Assembly (NCBI GenBank): GCA_013138865.1
Contig: WTBY01000046.1
Location: 1-55,264 of the forward strand
Reading direction: 5' to 3'
Length of the DNA stretch: 55,264 bases
DNA from: Helicobacteraceae bacterium
GTDB lineage: Bacteria > Campylobacterota > Campylobacteria > Campylobacterales > Sulfurimonadaceae
In this document: one piece after another, positions 17,157-26,612 of the stretch
How positions within the stretch are numbered: position 1 is the stretch's first letter
Layout of the letters: every line of letters begins with the position of its first letter
The notes under the pieces: model-generated
What the model saw: only the letters and a program-made list of their open reading frames with translations
Told to the model about the DNA's origin: nothing
Database searches by the model: none
Translations under genes and position numbers: made by a program

Positions 17157-19360
17157 TGGTTTCAAATGAACTAAATGATGTTTTTAAAAATGCTATATTT
17201 ATAGCCAAACATGCACGTCACGAGTACTTAAGTGTCGAACACCTTTTTCTCTCTTTGTTAGAGTCACAAAAAGGAATTGACATTATTGAGGAGTGTGGAG
17301 CAGATGTTGAAGGGCTAAAGGTCGCTACTAAAGATTATATGAAAGAGTTTATAGCTTCACTTCCTAATGATATTCAAGCCGATCCATACGAAACAGAAGC
17401 ACTATCTAGTGTTATTGATAGGATGATGAAACATATTCACTCAGCTCAAAAGCCAAGTGCTGAGATTGGAGACTTACTCGCTTCTATGTACGATCAAGAG
17501 GGTTGTTACTCTCAACTACTTCTACAAGAGAGTGGAATTGATAAGGTTGATATTTTAGATGTTATCTCTCATGGAGAGAGTACTGAAGAAGTAGTAAGTG
17601 AAGAGTCTCAAGATCAGCTAAAAGATAAATTTTTAGCTAAATATACTATTGATTTAACTCAGAGTGCAAGAGATGGAAAAATAGACCCAGTAATTGGTCG
17701 CTCTTCTGAGTTAGAGCGTGTACTTCAAACTCTATGCCGTCGTAAAAAGAATAATCCTCTTTTAGTTGGTGAAGCAGGAGTAGGTAAGACTGCGATCGCA
17801 GAAGCACTGGCACTCAAAATTGAAGCTAATGAGGTTCCAGAGATCCTTAGTGGAGCTAAACTTTTAGCACTAGATCTTGGTGCAATGTTAGCAGGAACTA
17901 AGTACAGAGGTGACTTTGAGAAACGCTTAAAAGGTGTTATTGATGAGCTTAAAAGTTATAAGAACGCTATTTTATTTATCGATGAGATCCATACGATAGT
18001 AGGTGCAGGCGCAGTTGGTGGTGGGAGTCTTGATGCTTCAAACTTACTAAAACCAGCACTAGCTAGTGGTGAGTTGAAGTGTATGGGCGCAACAACTTAT
18101 GGTGAGTACCGAAATGCTTTTGAGAAAGATCGAGCACTCTCACGTCGCTTTGCTAAGATCGATGTTGATGAGCCAAGTATTAATGATAGTTTCCTTATTT
18201 TAAAAGGCTTAAAGTCTAAGTATGAAGAGCACCATGGTGTAACTTATGCTGACAAAACTCTACGATCTGCTGTGGAACTCTCAAAGCGTTATATAAATGA
18301 TCGTTTTTTACCTGACGTTGCGATTGACATTATAGACGAATGTGGAGCATCAACTCATGTTCAAAAACGTAAGCGTAAAAGTATAACGATCAAAGATGTT
18401 GAAAATGTGATCTCTAAAATTGCTAAAATTCCACCTCAAAGTGTAGAAGAAGATGACATAGAAAAACTTCAAAAGTTAGAGAGTGAGCTAAAAGCAACTG
18501 TCATAGATCAAGACCCAGCGATCGAAGTTGTTAGTGCTGCGATCAAACGCTCACGTGCAGGTTTAGCAAAAGCAGATAAACCAACTGCATCTTTTCTTTT
18601 TTCAGGACCTACAGGTGTAGGTAAAACAGAATTAGCTAAGAGCTTAGCTTCAACTTTGGGTATTTACTTTGAGCGTTTTGATATGAGTGAATATATGGAA
18701 AAACACGCTATTTCACGTCTGATCGGAACTCCTCCTGGTTATGTTGGATTTGAACAAGGTGGACTTCTTACAGAGTGTGTTAGAAAGCACCCTTATATGG
18801 TTCTACTTCTTGATGAGATTGAAAAAGCTCATAGTGACTTACTAAATATTCTATTGCAAGTGATGGACAGTGCGACACTAACAGATAATAATGGTTATAA
18901 AGCAAACTTCTCAAACATTATTTTGATCATGACTTCAAACTTAGGTGCAAGTGAAGCTCCAGTTATGGGCTTTAATTCTGATCAGGAACTCTCTCGTGAC
19001 AAAGCTCTAAAAGCATTTTTTGCACCAGAGTTTAGAAATAGAATAGACAAAATTGTAGAGTTTAAAGCGTTAGAGCCTAAAAGTGTAGAGTTAATTGCAC
19101 AGAAATTTATTGATGAGTTAAATGAGAAACTAAAAACTAAAAAAGTTATACTTACTCTTAGTAAAAAAGCACTTATTCATATAGCTGATATAGGCTACGA
19201 TAAAGATCTAGGTGCTCGTCCATTAGCTCGTGTTATTCAAGATAAGCTAGAAGATACTATAAGCGATGAGCTTCTTTTTGGTGCGCTTAAAAATGGTGGA
19301 GAAGTTAAAGTTGATTATAAAAAAGATGAGTTAGTTTTTGAGTATACCTCTACTAAGTAG
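17156..19360 (+). CDS. clpA: ATP-dependent Clp protease ATPase subunit ClpA
   Basis: A 734-residue Hsp100 unfoldase. It has a Clp N domain (residues 1-140), a first AAA+ module with Walker A GEAGVGKT and IDEIHTIVGAG, and a second with GPTGVGKT, LLDEIEKAH and GARPLARVIQDKLED. No ClpB middle coiled coil is present, which makes it ClpA. It threads ClpS-delivered substrates into ClpP, which is not in the window. It lies between clpS and aat with overlaps at both ends. Confidence 0.95.
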   Translation: MVSNELNDVFKNAIFIAKHARHEYLSVEHLFLSLLESQKGIDIIEECGADVEGLKVATKDYMKEFIASLPNDIQADPYETEALSSVIDRMMKHIHSAQKPSAEIGDLLASMYDQEGCYSQLLLQESGIDKVDILDVISHGESTEEVVSEESQDQLKDKFLAKYTIDLTQSARDGKIDPVIGRSSELERVLQTLCRRKKNNPLLVGEAGVGKTAIAEALALKIEANEVPEILSGAKLLALDLGAMLAGTKYRGDFEKRLKGVIDELKSYKNAILFIDEIHTIVGAGAVGGGSLDASNLLKPALASGELKCMGATTYGEYRNAFEKDRALSRRFAKIDVDEPSINDSFLILKGLKSKYEEHHGVTYADKTLRSAVELSKRYINDRFLPDVAIDIIDECGASTHVQKRKRKSITIKDVENVISKIAKIPPQSVEEDDIEKLQKLESELKATVIDQDPAIEVVSAAIKRSRAGLAKADKPTASFLFSGPTGVGKTELAKSLASTLGIYFERFDMSEYMEKHAISRLIGTPPGYVGFEQGGLLTECVRKHPYMVLLLDEIEKAHSDLLNILLQVMDSATLTDNNGYKANFSNIILIMTSNLGASEAPVMGFNSDQELSRDKALKAFFAPEFRNRIDKIVEFKALEPKSVELIAQKFIDELNEKLKTKKVILTLSKKALIHIADIGYDKDLGARPLARVIQDKLEDTISDELLFGALKNGGEVKVDYKKDELVFEYTSTK

Positions 19361-19973
19361 CGATCTAAGCTTTCCAGATCCAGCAAAAGCCATAAAAGAG
19401 GGCGTTGTTGCTATTGGTGGAGATCTCTCAATTGAGCGACTACTTTTAGCTTACAAGAGCGGTATATTTCCTTGGTACTCTGAAGAAGAGCCACTTATTT
19501 GGTGGTCGCCAGATCCTCGATTTATTTTAGAACTAGACGAGTTTAAGTTAAGAAAATCTCTTCGTAAAAAACTATCAAGCTTTGAAGTTAAATATAACAC
19601 AGCTTTTGAAGATGTGATCGAAGAGTGTTCAAAAATTGATCGCCCTGGACAAAAAGGAAAGTGGCTACACGAAGAGATGGTAAAAGCCTACAAGGAACTT
19701 CATACTTTAGGGTATGCAGTAAGTGTTGAGAGCTATCAAAATAAAGAGCTAGTAGGTGGACTTTACGGCATAATAATAGGACGTGTCTTTTGCGGTGAGT
19801 CTATGTTTAGCAAAGTTAGTGACGCTTCAAAAGTTGCTTTCAATTTTTTAGTGGAGAAGCTAAAAAAAGAGAACTTTGACTTTATTGACGCACAAGTTTA
19901 TACTGATCACTTAAACTCATTAGGAGCAAAAGAGATTAGTAGAGATGAGTTTTTAAAAAGAATAAAAGGGTAG
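19338..19973 (+). CDS. aat: Leucyl/phenylalanyl-tRNA-protein transferase
   Basis: A 211-residue enzyme that adds Leu or Phe to proteins with N-terminal Lys or Arg and so creates ClpS-recognised N-degrons. Signatures are KSGIFPWYSEEEPLIWWSPD, LYGIIIGRVFCGESMFSKVS and FDFIDAQVYTDHLNSLGA. Translation starts at a TTG inside the end of clpA (23-base overlap), because the conserved N-terminus begins immediately there. The three-gene set clpS-clpA-aat covers most of the N-degron route. Confidence 0.94.
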   Translation: MSIPLLSSDLSFPDPAKAIKEGVVAIGGDLSIERLLLAYKSGIFPWYSEEEPLIWWSPDPRFILELDEFKLRKSLRKKLSSFEVKYNTAFEDVIEECSKIDRPGQKGKWLHEEMVKAYKELHTLGYAVSVESYQNKELVGGLYGIIIGRVFCGESMFSKVSDASKVAFNFLVEKLKKENFDFIDAQVYTDHLNSLGAKEISRDEFLKRIKG

Positions 19974-19987
19974 GACTTGCGAACTTT

Positions 19988-21820
19988 TTAGTTTAAAGCT
20001 TCTATTTTTGTCTCATAAGTTTCATTGATTTCATCTAACTCTATCTGAGCCTCTTCAAATAGATCAAACAACTCTTCAACTCTATTTTCATCATCTGAAA
20101 CAATTTTTGAGAGTTCCATCAGGCGTGAGCTATCACCGTTGTTTGAAACCTCAATAAGTTCTTTATGGTTCTCAGATATCTGATCTTCTAACTCCATAAT
20201 TTCATTCTCAAACTTCTCAACTTTTTTCTTTAGCGGAGCAGTTGTTTTGCTTCTCTCACGTACAAGATCTGCACGTAATTTTTTGTTCTCTTTGCTGTTT
20301 GATTTAGGTACAACTTTTACTTTTTCATTGCTCTCTTCTTCATCCCAACCAATCTTACTTAAAAAGTCATCATATCCACCATCAAAATATTTAGCTTCAT
20401 CTGAAGCAAATATAATAAGACGATCACAAACTTTTCGCAATAGCTCTTCAGAGTGAGTAACTATTATAACTGAGCCTTTAAAGTTTTTTATAGCCTTGCT
20501 TAGAGCATCTATAGAATCCATGTCAAGGTGATTAGTTGGCTCATCGAGAAATAGTAAGTTTACATTTTTAGCTAAAATTTGTCCAAGCATTACACGACTT
20601 TTTTCACCACCAGATAGTAAAGCAATCTTCTTCTTGGCACTATCTCCACTGAACATCATACCGCCACAAATTGAGCGTACACTTGACTCTGAAAGCTTTG
20701 GATTACCCACATAGATCTCATCCATAACACTATTTTTAGGGTTCAAGTGAGCTATATTAGTCTGTCCAAAGTGTGCAAATGAAGTTGTTCCATGGTACTC
20801 AATATCTCCACTAAGTTGTTTTAACTCTTTTGCGATCGTATTTAAAAGTGTAGATTTCCCTTTACCATTTTTACCTATTATTCCTAAGCATTCACCTTTT
20901 TCAAGTGTGAAAGATATATTTTTAAATAAAATTTTGTCTGCACTATAACCAAAGCTAAGATCTTTTACATCAAGTAAAACTTTTGCAGGAGTATCTTTAA
21001 AGTTAAAGTCAAAACTAAGAGTATTATCAAAACCTAGATCATCTAGTAGATCCATTTTTTCTAACTCTTTTACTTTTGACTGTGCACGTGTTGCTGTTGA
21101 AGCTCTTGCTTTATTTTTAGCTATAAAATCTTCAAGCTCTTTTACTTTTTTATCTTGAGCTATTTTATGCTTTGCATGAAGTTCATCATTTGCTTCTAGT
21201 TGCTCATAAAATTTATAAGTGTTACCTTCTATTAAAGTAAGCGACTTTCTAATAATTCCCATAGTATGAGTACACACAGAGTCCATAAAGTCGCGATCGT
21301 GAGTGATAAGAATAACTTCACCCTCAAAGCTTCTTAAAAAGCTCTTTAACCATCTAAGAGAGACAATGTCTAGGTAGTTGGTAGGTTCATCTAATAGTAG
21401 TAGATTTGGCTCAGTTACAAGAAGTTTAGCAAGGTTAATACGGATCTGGTAACCACCTGAGAATGAGAGTGGATCTTTGTCTAAGTCACTCTCAACAAAA
21501 CCCAAACCAAAAAGGATCTTTTCAACTCTATAAGTGTCATATTTCATATCTTCACTAAGAGCAAGAGCAGCTTCTTCTCTTAGTGTAGGCTCATTAAAAG
21601 TTAAGTGCTGTCTTAGAGTTCCGATCTTATAGTTCTTAGGGATTATTACATCTCCACTATCAGCACTCTCTTCTGCTAAAATAAGTTTAAAAAGTGTTGA
21701 CTTTCCACTACCATTACGACCAACTAAACCAACTCTATTCCCAGAGTTTAGTTTGAAAGAAAGTGAGTTGAAAAGTTCTTGAGAAGAGTAACTTTTTGAT
21801 ATATTTGTAAGTTGTATCAT
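19988..21820 (-). CDS. ABC-F family ATPase
   Basis: A 610-residue soluble protein with two ABC domains and no membrane part. The first has GRNGSGKST, LSFSGGYQIRINLAKLLV and LLLDEPTNYLDI. The second has GKNGKGKST, LLSGGEKSRVMLGQILA and LFLDEPTNHLD. The linker between domains and the C-terminal 100 residues are charged coiled coils. ABC-F proteins act on the ribosome in translation control or antibiotic protection; which subfamily cannot be told here. It is convergent with aat, with only 14 bases between them. Confidence 0.9.
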   Translation of the reverse strand: MIQLTNISKSYSSQELFNSLSFKLNSGNRVGLVGRNGSGKSTLFKLILAEESADSGDVIIPKNYKIGTLRQHLTFNEPTLREEAALALSEDMKYDTYRVEKILFGLGFVESDLDKDPLSFSGGYQIRINLAKLLVTEPNLLLLDEPTNYLDIVSLRWLKSFLRSFEGEVILITHDRDFMDSVCTHTMGIIRKSLTLIEGNTYKFYEQLEANDELHAKHKIAQDKKVKELEDFIAKNKARASTATRAQSKVKELEKMDLLDDLGFDNTLSFDFNFKDTPAKVLLDVKDLSFGYSADKILFKNISFTLEKGECLGIIGKNGKGKSTLLNTIAKELKQLSGDIEYHGTTSFAHFGQTNIAHLNPKNSVMDEIYVGNPKLSESSVRSICGGMMFSGDSAKKKIALLSGGEKSRVMLGQILAKNVNLLFLDEPTNHLDMDSIDALSKAIKNFKGSVIIVTHSEELLRKVCDRLIIFASDEAKYFDGGYDDFLSKIGWDEEESNEKVKVVPKSNSKENKKLRADLVRERSKTTAPLKKKVEKFENEIMELEDQISENHKELIEVSNNGDSSRLMELSKIVSDDENRVEELFDLFEEAQIELDEINETYETKIEALN

Positions 21821-21827
21821 AATAAAT

Positions 21828-23279
21828 TTAAACCATAGGCATCGAAATGCTTTCTTCTTCTACATTCATTTGAGCTTCGCCCATGTCTACATTTTCATAA
21901 ACAACTTCAAAAGCTTTTTTAGGTTCTGCATTTACAAAACGAGTAAATTTCTTTTGAAAAGTCAGTTTTACGTGTCCAGTAGGTCCATTACGCTGTTTAC
22001 CTATAATGATCTCTGCCTCTTCTTCTTCTCGTTCAACATAGTTACTAATGAACTCTTTACCATCAGCCTTAGCCTGTTTTTCACGCTCTTTTTCCTCTTT
22101 AAAGAGGTAAACATCATCGCGATATACAAACATAATAATATCTGCATCTTGCTCGATTGCACCAGACTCACGAATATCACTAAGCATAGGACGTTTATCT
22201 GCACGACCTTCAAGACCACGGTTTAGTTGAGAAAGTGCAAGAATAGGCATCTCTAATTCACGAGCTAACATTTTTAAACCACGACTGATCGCACTTACTT
22301 CATCTTGACGACCACGTCCACCACCAGTTTCACTCATAATTTGAATATAGTCAATTACAGCCATTTCGATCTCTGGGTGTTGTTGTTTTAGTTTTCTAAG
22401 ACGAGATTTTAGTTGGTTAATATTTAGACTACCTTGATCGTCAATAAAGAGCGATCGTGTCTTCATTTTTGCGATCTCACTGTCAAGGTCTGCTTGTTGT
22501 TTAGCATCAATATTTCCAACACGTAAGTTTGTAAGGTAAATAGATGTTTTCATACTTAAAAGTCTTAACATTAACTGTTCTGCTGGCATCTCTAGAGAGA
22601 AAAAAGCTACACCTTTACCTTTATCTAAAAGGTTTGAAACTGTATTTAAAACGAAAGATGTTTTCCCCATAGCTGGTCTGGCCGCTATAATTACCAAGTC
22701 ACCTTTACCAAACCCTGTTGTCATTTTATTAAGTTCATGAAAACCAGTATCTACACCAACTAAAACAGTGTCACCACGAGCTTTCATCTCTTCTATATAC
22801 TCTAGTGTAGCTTGTGCAACTTCAGGAGCTTCTCTAAACTCTTTTTTTGTAGCACTTTGTGTTATTTCAAACAGTTTTTTCTCAACAAGATCTATAACTT
22901 CACTACTTGGTAGTTGCTCTTCGATCGTAAAATGTTTGATCTCTGTTGTAAGTGTTAAAAGATGGCGTTTCATCGCCTTATCTTTTAGTTCCTCTATGTA
23001 AGCTGCTGTATTTGAGATAGGGTTAGCACTTAAAATCTCAAGCATAACTCCTTCATCAAACTTATTTTTTTTGCCAAGCTCTTTTTTTAAAAACTCTTCA
23101 GCAATAGGTTGCTCTTGAAGTGTTAAAATAGTCATGCTATCATAAATTTCAGCGTGTGCTGGAAGGTAGAAGTCATCTTTACTTAAGATATTTGATATAT
23201 CATCAAACTGCTCCGGCTCAAAAATAATAGAGCTTAAAACAGATCTCTCAAATGCTAGGTTATATAGGTGTTCTTCCAT
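21828..23279 (-). CDS. dnaB: Replicative DNA helicase DnaB
   Basis: A 483-residue hexameric helicase with an N-terminal DnaB domain (residues 1-110) and a RecA-like motor. Walker A is AARPAMGKTSF, Walker B MAVIDYIQIM, and ALSQLNRGLEGRADKRPMLS then DIRESGAIEQDADI are hallmarks. Length is normal, so no intein is present. It starts at the base where ispG ends (shared base 23279), and the ABC-F gene follows eight bases after its stop. Confidence 0.96.
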   Translation of the reverse strand: MEEHLYNLAFERSVLSSIIFEPEQFDDISNILSKDDFYLPAHAEIYDSMTILTLQEQPIAEEFLKKELGKKNKFDEGVMLEILSANPISNTAAYIEELKDKAMKRHLLTLTTEIKHFTIEEQLPSSEVIDLVEKKLFEITQSATKKEFREAPEVAQATLEYIEEMKARGDTVLVGVDTGFHELNKMTTGFGKGDLVIIAARPAMGKTSFVLNTVSNLLDKGKGVAFFSLEMPAEQLMLRLLSMKTSIYLTNLRVGNIDAKQQADLDSEIAKMKTRSLFIDDQGSLNINQLKSRLRKLKQQHPEIEMAVIDYIQIMSETGGGRGRQDEVSAISRGLKMLARELEMPILALSQLNRGLEGRADKRPMLSDIRESGAIEQDADIIMFVYRDDVYLFKEEKEREKQAKADGKEFISNYVEREEEEAEIIIGKQRNGPTGHVKLTFQKKFTRFVNAEPKKAFEVVYENVDMGEAQMNVEEESISMPMV

Positions 23280-24337
23280 TAGTTCTCCAACGCCATTTTT
23301 TCAACTTCATTAACAAAACGCTCTACAAGTTCGTCCTCTTTTAGTTTTGCAACAACTTCACCTCTAACCATAATAAGACCACTACCTTTTCCAAATGCGA
23401 TCGCAACATCTGCGTGAGCTGCTTCTCCGATCGCATTTACTACACAACCCATTACGGAGACATTAAGAGGTTTTGTTATATGTTTTGTTCTCTCTTCTAC
23501 TTGAGCCACTGCTTTAACAAGATCAGCTTCAATGCGTCCACAAGTTGGACATGAAATAATATTTATTCCATCATTAGCGACTCCACTATCTTTTAAAATA
23601 GCACGTCCAACTTTGATCTCCTCTTCTAGCTCGCCTGTGATCGAAATACGCATAGTGTCCCCTATGCCATCAAGTAGTAGTGAACCAAGTGCGATCGAGC
23701 TTTTTACAGTTGAATGAAATAGCGTTCCTGCTTCTGTTACACCTAAGTGAAAAGGGTAACTATTTTTTGGACGTAACATTCTATATGCTGCAACTGTTCT
23801 TTGAACATCGCTAGCTTTTAAAGAGATCTTAATATTTTCAAAACCTAAATCTTCAAGATACTTTATGTTGTATTCAGCCGAAGCCACCATACCCTCAGGT
23901 GTTTGACCATACTTAGTGTCAAACTCTTTTTCTAGTGAGCCTGAATTTACACCTATACGGATCGGAAGTGAGTGCTCAGCACATGCTTTAACAACCTCTT
24001 TTACACGATCGCGACTACCAATATTTCCAGGATTAATACGAATACAGTCAACACTCTCAGCTGCGATCAATGCAAGACGATGGTTGAAATGAATATCTGC
24101 GATCAGAGGCATGGAGATCTCTTTTTTGATCTGCTTTAGTGCGTGTGCGTCTTCTTCATCTACTACTGCAACACGAACTATGTCACAACCTGCAAAGTGT
24201 AAACGGTTGATCTGCTCTAGTGTCTCTTTAATATTTTTAGTTTTTGAGTAAGTCATAGACTGAACACTTATAGGTGCATCGCCACCAACGGCTACATCTC
24301 CTACAAATATTTTTTTAGTTGGGTATCTTTTTATCAT
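23279..24337 (-). CDS. ispG: 4-hydroxy-3-methylbut-2-enyl diphosphate synthase
   Basis: The 352-residue Fe-S enzyme of the MEP isoprenoid pathway converts MEcPP to HMBPP. It has [47 protein letters not shown] and the cluster region [13 protein letters not shown] followed by [12 protein letters not shown]. Three cysteines (C-x2-C and the later C) bind the 4Fe-4S cluster. Its stop overlaps the dnaB start. Confidence 0.96.
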   Translation of the reverse strand: MIKRYPTKKIFVGDVAVGGDAPISVQSMTYSKTKNIKETLEQINRLHFAGCDIVRVAVVDEEDAHALKQIKKEISMPLIADIHFNHRLALIAAESVDCIRINPGNIGSRDRVKEVVKACAEHSLPIRIGVNSGSLEKEFDTKYGQTPEGMVASAEYNIKYLEDLGFENIKISLKASDVQRTVAAYRMLRPKNSYPFHLGVTEAGTLFHSTVKSSIALGSLLLDGIGDTMRISITGELEEEIKVGRAILKDSGVANDGINIISCPTCGRIEADLVKAVAQVEERTKHITKPLNVSVMGCVVNAIGEAAHADVAIAFGKGSGLIMVRGEVVAKLKEDELVERFVNEVEKMALEN

Positions 24338-24343
24338 AATGAA

Positions 24344-25132
24344 TTATATCTTTTTAGACTTTAGCTTATTTTTCCACATTAAGGATTTTTGACTATTTTT
24401 TGGAGTTCCTAAGCCTTTTTCATACATATATATAACTTTTTTTATAGCATCTACAAAACCACTTTTAGCTGATTGACGATACCAGTATAGTGAATTTTTC
24501 AGGTCTCTATTTACCCAAATTTTATTTTCATACATATATGCTAATGAGTATTGTGCTTCTGGACTACCATTTCTTGCAGCTTTTACAAATAATGTATAAG
24601 CCTTTTTTGTACTTTTTTTAACGCCAAAACCATTGTAGTAGAACTGCCCTAAAGTATACTGTGCAACACTGTCTTTTTCACTTTGTGCTTCACTCAAATA
24701 TTTAAAAGCTTTTTTAGGTGAGTACATTTCAAGAGTTTTATTTGCATACAACTCAGCCAATAGTAGCTTTGACTTGTTATAATCGCCATTAGCAGAGAGT
24801 ATTAAGTATGCTACAGCTTTGTCATACTTGCCACCAGCTTCAAAAATTCGACCTAAGACGTACTGTGCGGGAGCATAGTTCTTATTCGCTGCCATAGTAA
24901 AGTACTTAAATGCAGTTTGTAAGTCTTTATCACAACCTCTTGCGTCGCTATACATAACACCAAGCATATGTGCTGATTTTTCATCTCCGCCTTCTGCAAG
25001 ACGAGAGAATGATATGAGTGAATTTTTGTAGTCACCTAATTGATAACTTTTAAATGTATCTTCATAGTTATCAGAACCATAGCTTAAAGCAGTGAATAAA
25101 AAAAGAAGAAGAAAGTATTTAAAATTTTTCAT
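24344..25132 (-). CDS. Secreted Sel1-repeat (TPR-like) protein
   Basis: A 262-residue protein with an N-terminal signal peptide (FKYFLLLFLFTALSYGSDNY) and about five Sel1-like repeats, for example AHMLGVMYSDARGCDKDLQT, AQYTLGQFYYNGFGVKKSTK and AQYSLAYMYENKIWVNRDLK. Sel1 proteins are protein-protein scaffolds, here probably periplasmic. It lies 22 bases after the porin gene in the same direction and seven bases before ispG. Confidence 0.85.
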   Translation of the reverse strand: MKNFKYFLLLFLFTALSYGSDNYEDTFKSYQLGDYKNSLISFSRLAEGGDEKSAHMLGVMYSDARGCDKDLQTAFKYFTMAANKNYAPAQYVLGRIFEAGGKYDKAVAYLILSANGDYNKSKLLLAELYANKTLEMYSPKKAFKYLSEAQSEKDSVAQYTLGQFYYNGFGVKKSTKKAYTLFVKAARNGSPEAQYSLAYMYENKIWVNRDLKNSLYWYRQSAKSGFVDAIKKVIYMYEKGLGTPKNSQKSLMWKNKLKSKKI

Positions 25133-25154
25133 TATTTATATTAATAACTACCTC

Positions 25155-26612
25155 TTAAAAAAGGTAGTTAGCTTCTAAGCGGTATTCGTTGTATGATTGA
25201 TCATCAGTTGCTTCACCGATGTTTTTATCAGCATTTACACTTGCTGCACGAAATTTTAACTCTAGATCAGGTAAACTTTTAAAAGTTTTCCATACATCTA
25301 AGTGTATTATACTTCTGTCAGTTTTAGAGATACTACCAGCAAGCTCTTTAGCTCTGTCATAATCCATAACTGCATAATCTATGTTCATTCTTAAACCTGA
25401 AACAAGACCTGCTTTTCCAAAGTTGTAACCTGCTTTAAGCATCCAAGAATTGGTACCAGCTTCCCAGTTGTACTGAGCCATAGAACGAGTATAGCCACCA
25501 GTTGGGAAACCACGCCAAGGAGCAATGATATCTGCTTTATTATCTATAGATGAGTAACCTAACATAATATTACCAGCACCTTTTTTAACTTTAATTCTAG
25601 TCATCCAAGCACTAGCATCAACACTATTAGGATTTGTATACCCGCCTGGAGTTGCTGTTGATACTTTTCCACTAAGTGCCGCGCCACCAATAGCACCAGC
25701 ACCTTCATCTATCTGAGAAATATATCTTGCACCTGGAGTTACACTCCACCCATTTCCTATATCTATTTTATAGTTAACTTCTGGGATAATACTACTTACA
25801 AAACCGTCTATAAACATATAGTCAGCGTTAAGTTTTAGTCCCTTTATGCTTCTGTTTTGTGCAGTTAGAACTACCATACCAGGGTTTGCATTTACTTCAG
25901 CAGCACTTATTTTTGCTAAAGTTAAACCTTTGTGTCTTGCACTGTCATCATTACCATTAGTTCCATCAACCGCTATAATACTTCCAAAACCTTCATGGTT
26001 ACGAAGCTTTTGCTTATCAAAATAGGCAGCTCTTAGTCTTGTTTTACTCACTATTTTAGTGTCAATTGAGTAACCTTGAAATGTATTTGGAACCATTTTA
26101 GTGTCATTAGATCTCAAAAGAGTACTCTCAAATTTTTGACGACCAAGTTTAGCACTAGTTTTGTAGTTGTTGTACTCTAAAAAAGCTATTGCTAATGTAT
26201 TTATTGCAGCGTTCTCTTCACCTGCACCTTTAAAGTATACATCTGCACCAGCTTTTAACTTAGTATAGTTTGTTGATGCAAGAGGTGAAGCATTGTAAAG
26301 ACCTACTGTTGCACCAAAACCGTTGTACAGTGCAGTTCTATAAGTTAAACTACCACCAACTGCTGCTATAGAGTTATCTTTATTGTTTGTACCTTCTTCT
26401 TCAGCCCAGTCCCAGTAGAATGAGTTAAATCGCATGCGACCAAAAAACTGTCCCTCTTTAAACATATCTGTTATGCTATTAACTCTTTTAGCATCTTCTT
26501 TATATGTTAGAATCATGTTATTTGCAAGTTTAACTTTGTCAGTTTCAAGTGCGCTAAGGCTGCTTGTAGCCATTGCACTAATTGCAAGTGCTGTTAATAT
26601 TTTATTTTTCAT
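25155..26612 (-). CDS. OprD-like outer-membrane porin
   Basis: A 485-residue beta-barrel precursor. The start at 26612 is chosen because it has AAGGG before it and gives a clean signal peptide ([20 protein letters not shown] cut after SA); a 15-codon longer frame exists. [20 protein letters not shown] and [17 protein letters not shown] recall OprD-family substrate porins, and the chain ends in Phe as outer-membrane barrels do. The gene overlaps the chemoreceptor gene upstream by 11 bases, so the two are translated together. The substrate is unknown. Confidence 0.8.
   Translation of the reverse strand: MKNKILTALAISAMATSSLSALETDKVKLANNMILTYKEDAKRVNSITDMFKEGQFFGRMRFNSFYWDWAEEEGTNNKDNSIAAVGGSLTYRTALYNGFGATVGLYNASPLASTNYTKLKAGADVYFKGAGEENAAINTLAIAFLEYNNYKTSAKLGRQKFESTLLRSNDTKMVPNTFQGYSIDTKIVSKTRLRAAYFDKQKLRNHEGFGSIIAVDGTNGNDDSARHKGLTLAKISAAEVNANPGMVVLTAQNRSIKGLKLNADYMFIDGFVSSIIPEVNYKIDIGNGWSVTPGARYISQIDEGAGAIGGAALSGKVSTATPGGYTNPNSVDASAWMTRIKVKKGAGNIMLGYSSIDNKADIIAPWRGFPTGGYTRSMAQYNWEAGTNSWMLKAGYNFGKAGLVSGLRMNIDYAVMDYDRAKELAGSISKTDRSIIHLDVWKTFKSLPDLELKFRAASVNADKNIGEATDDQSYNEYRLEANYLF

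Noticed and set aside
22001-22219. 72-codon minus-strand frame inside dnaB
   Set aside because: It lies wholly inside dnaB in another frame; dnaB has all its motifs and normal length.
21828-23279. Intein in DnaB
   Set aside because: DnaB is a common intein host, but the length (483) and uninterrupted motifs show none here.
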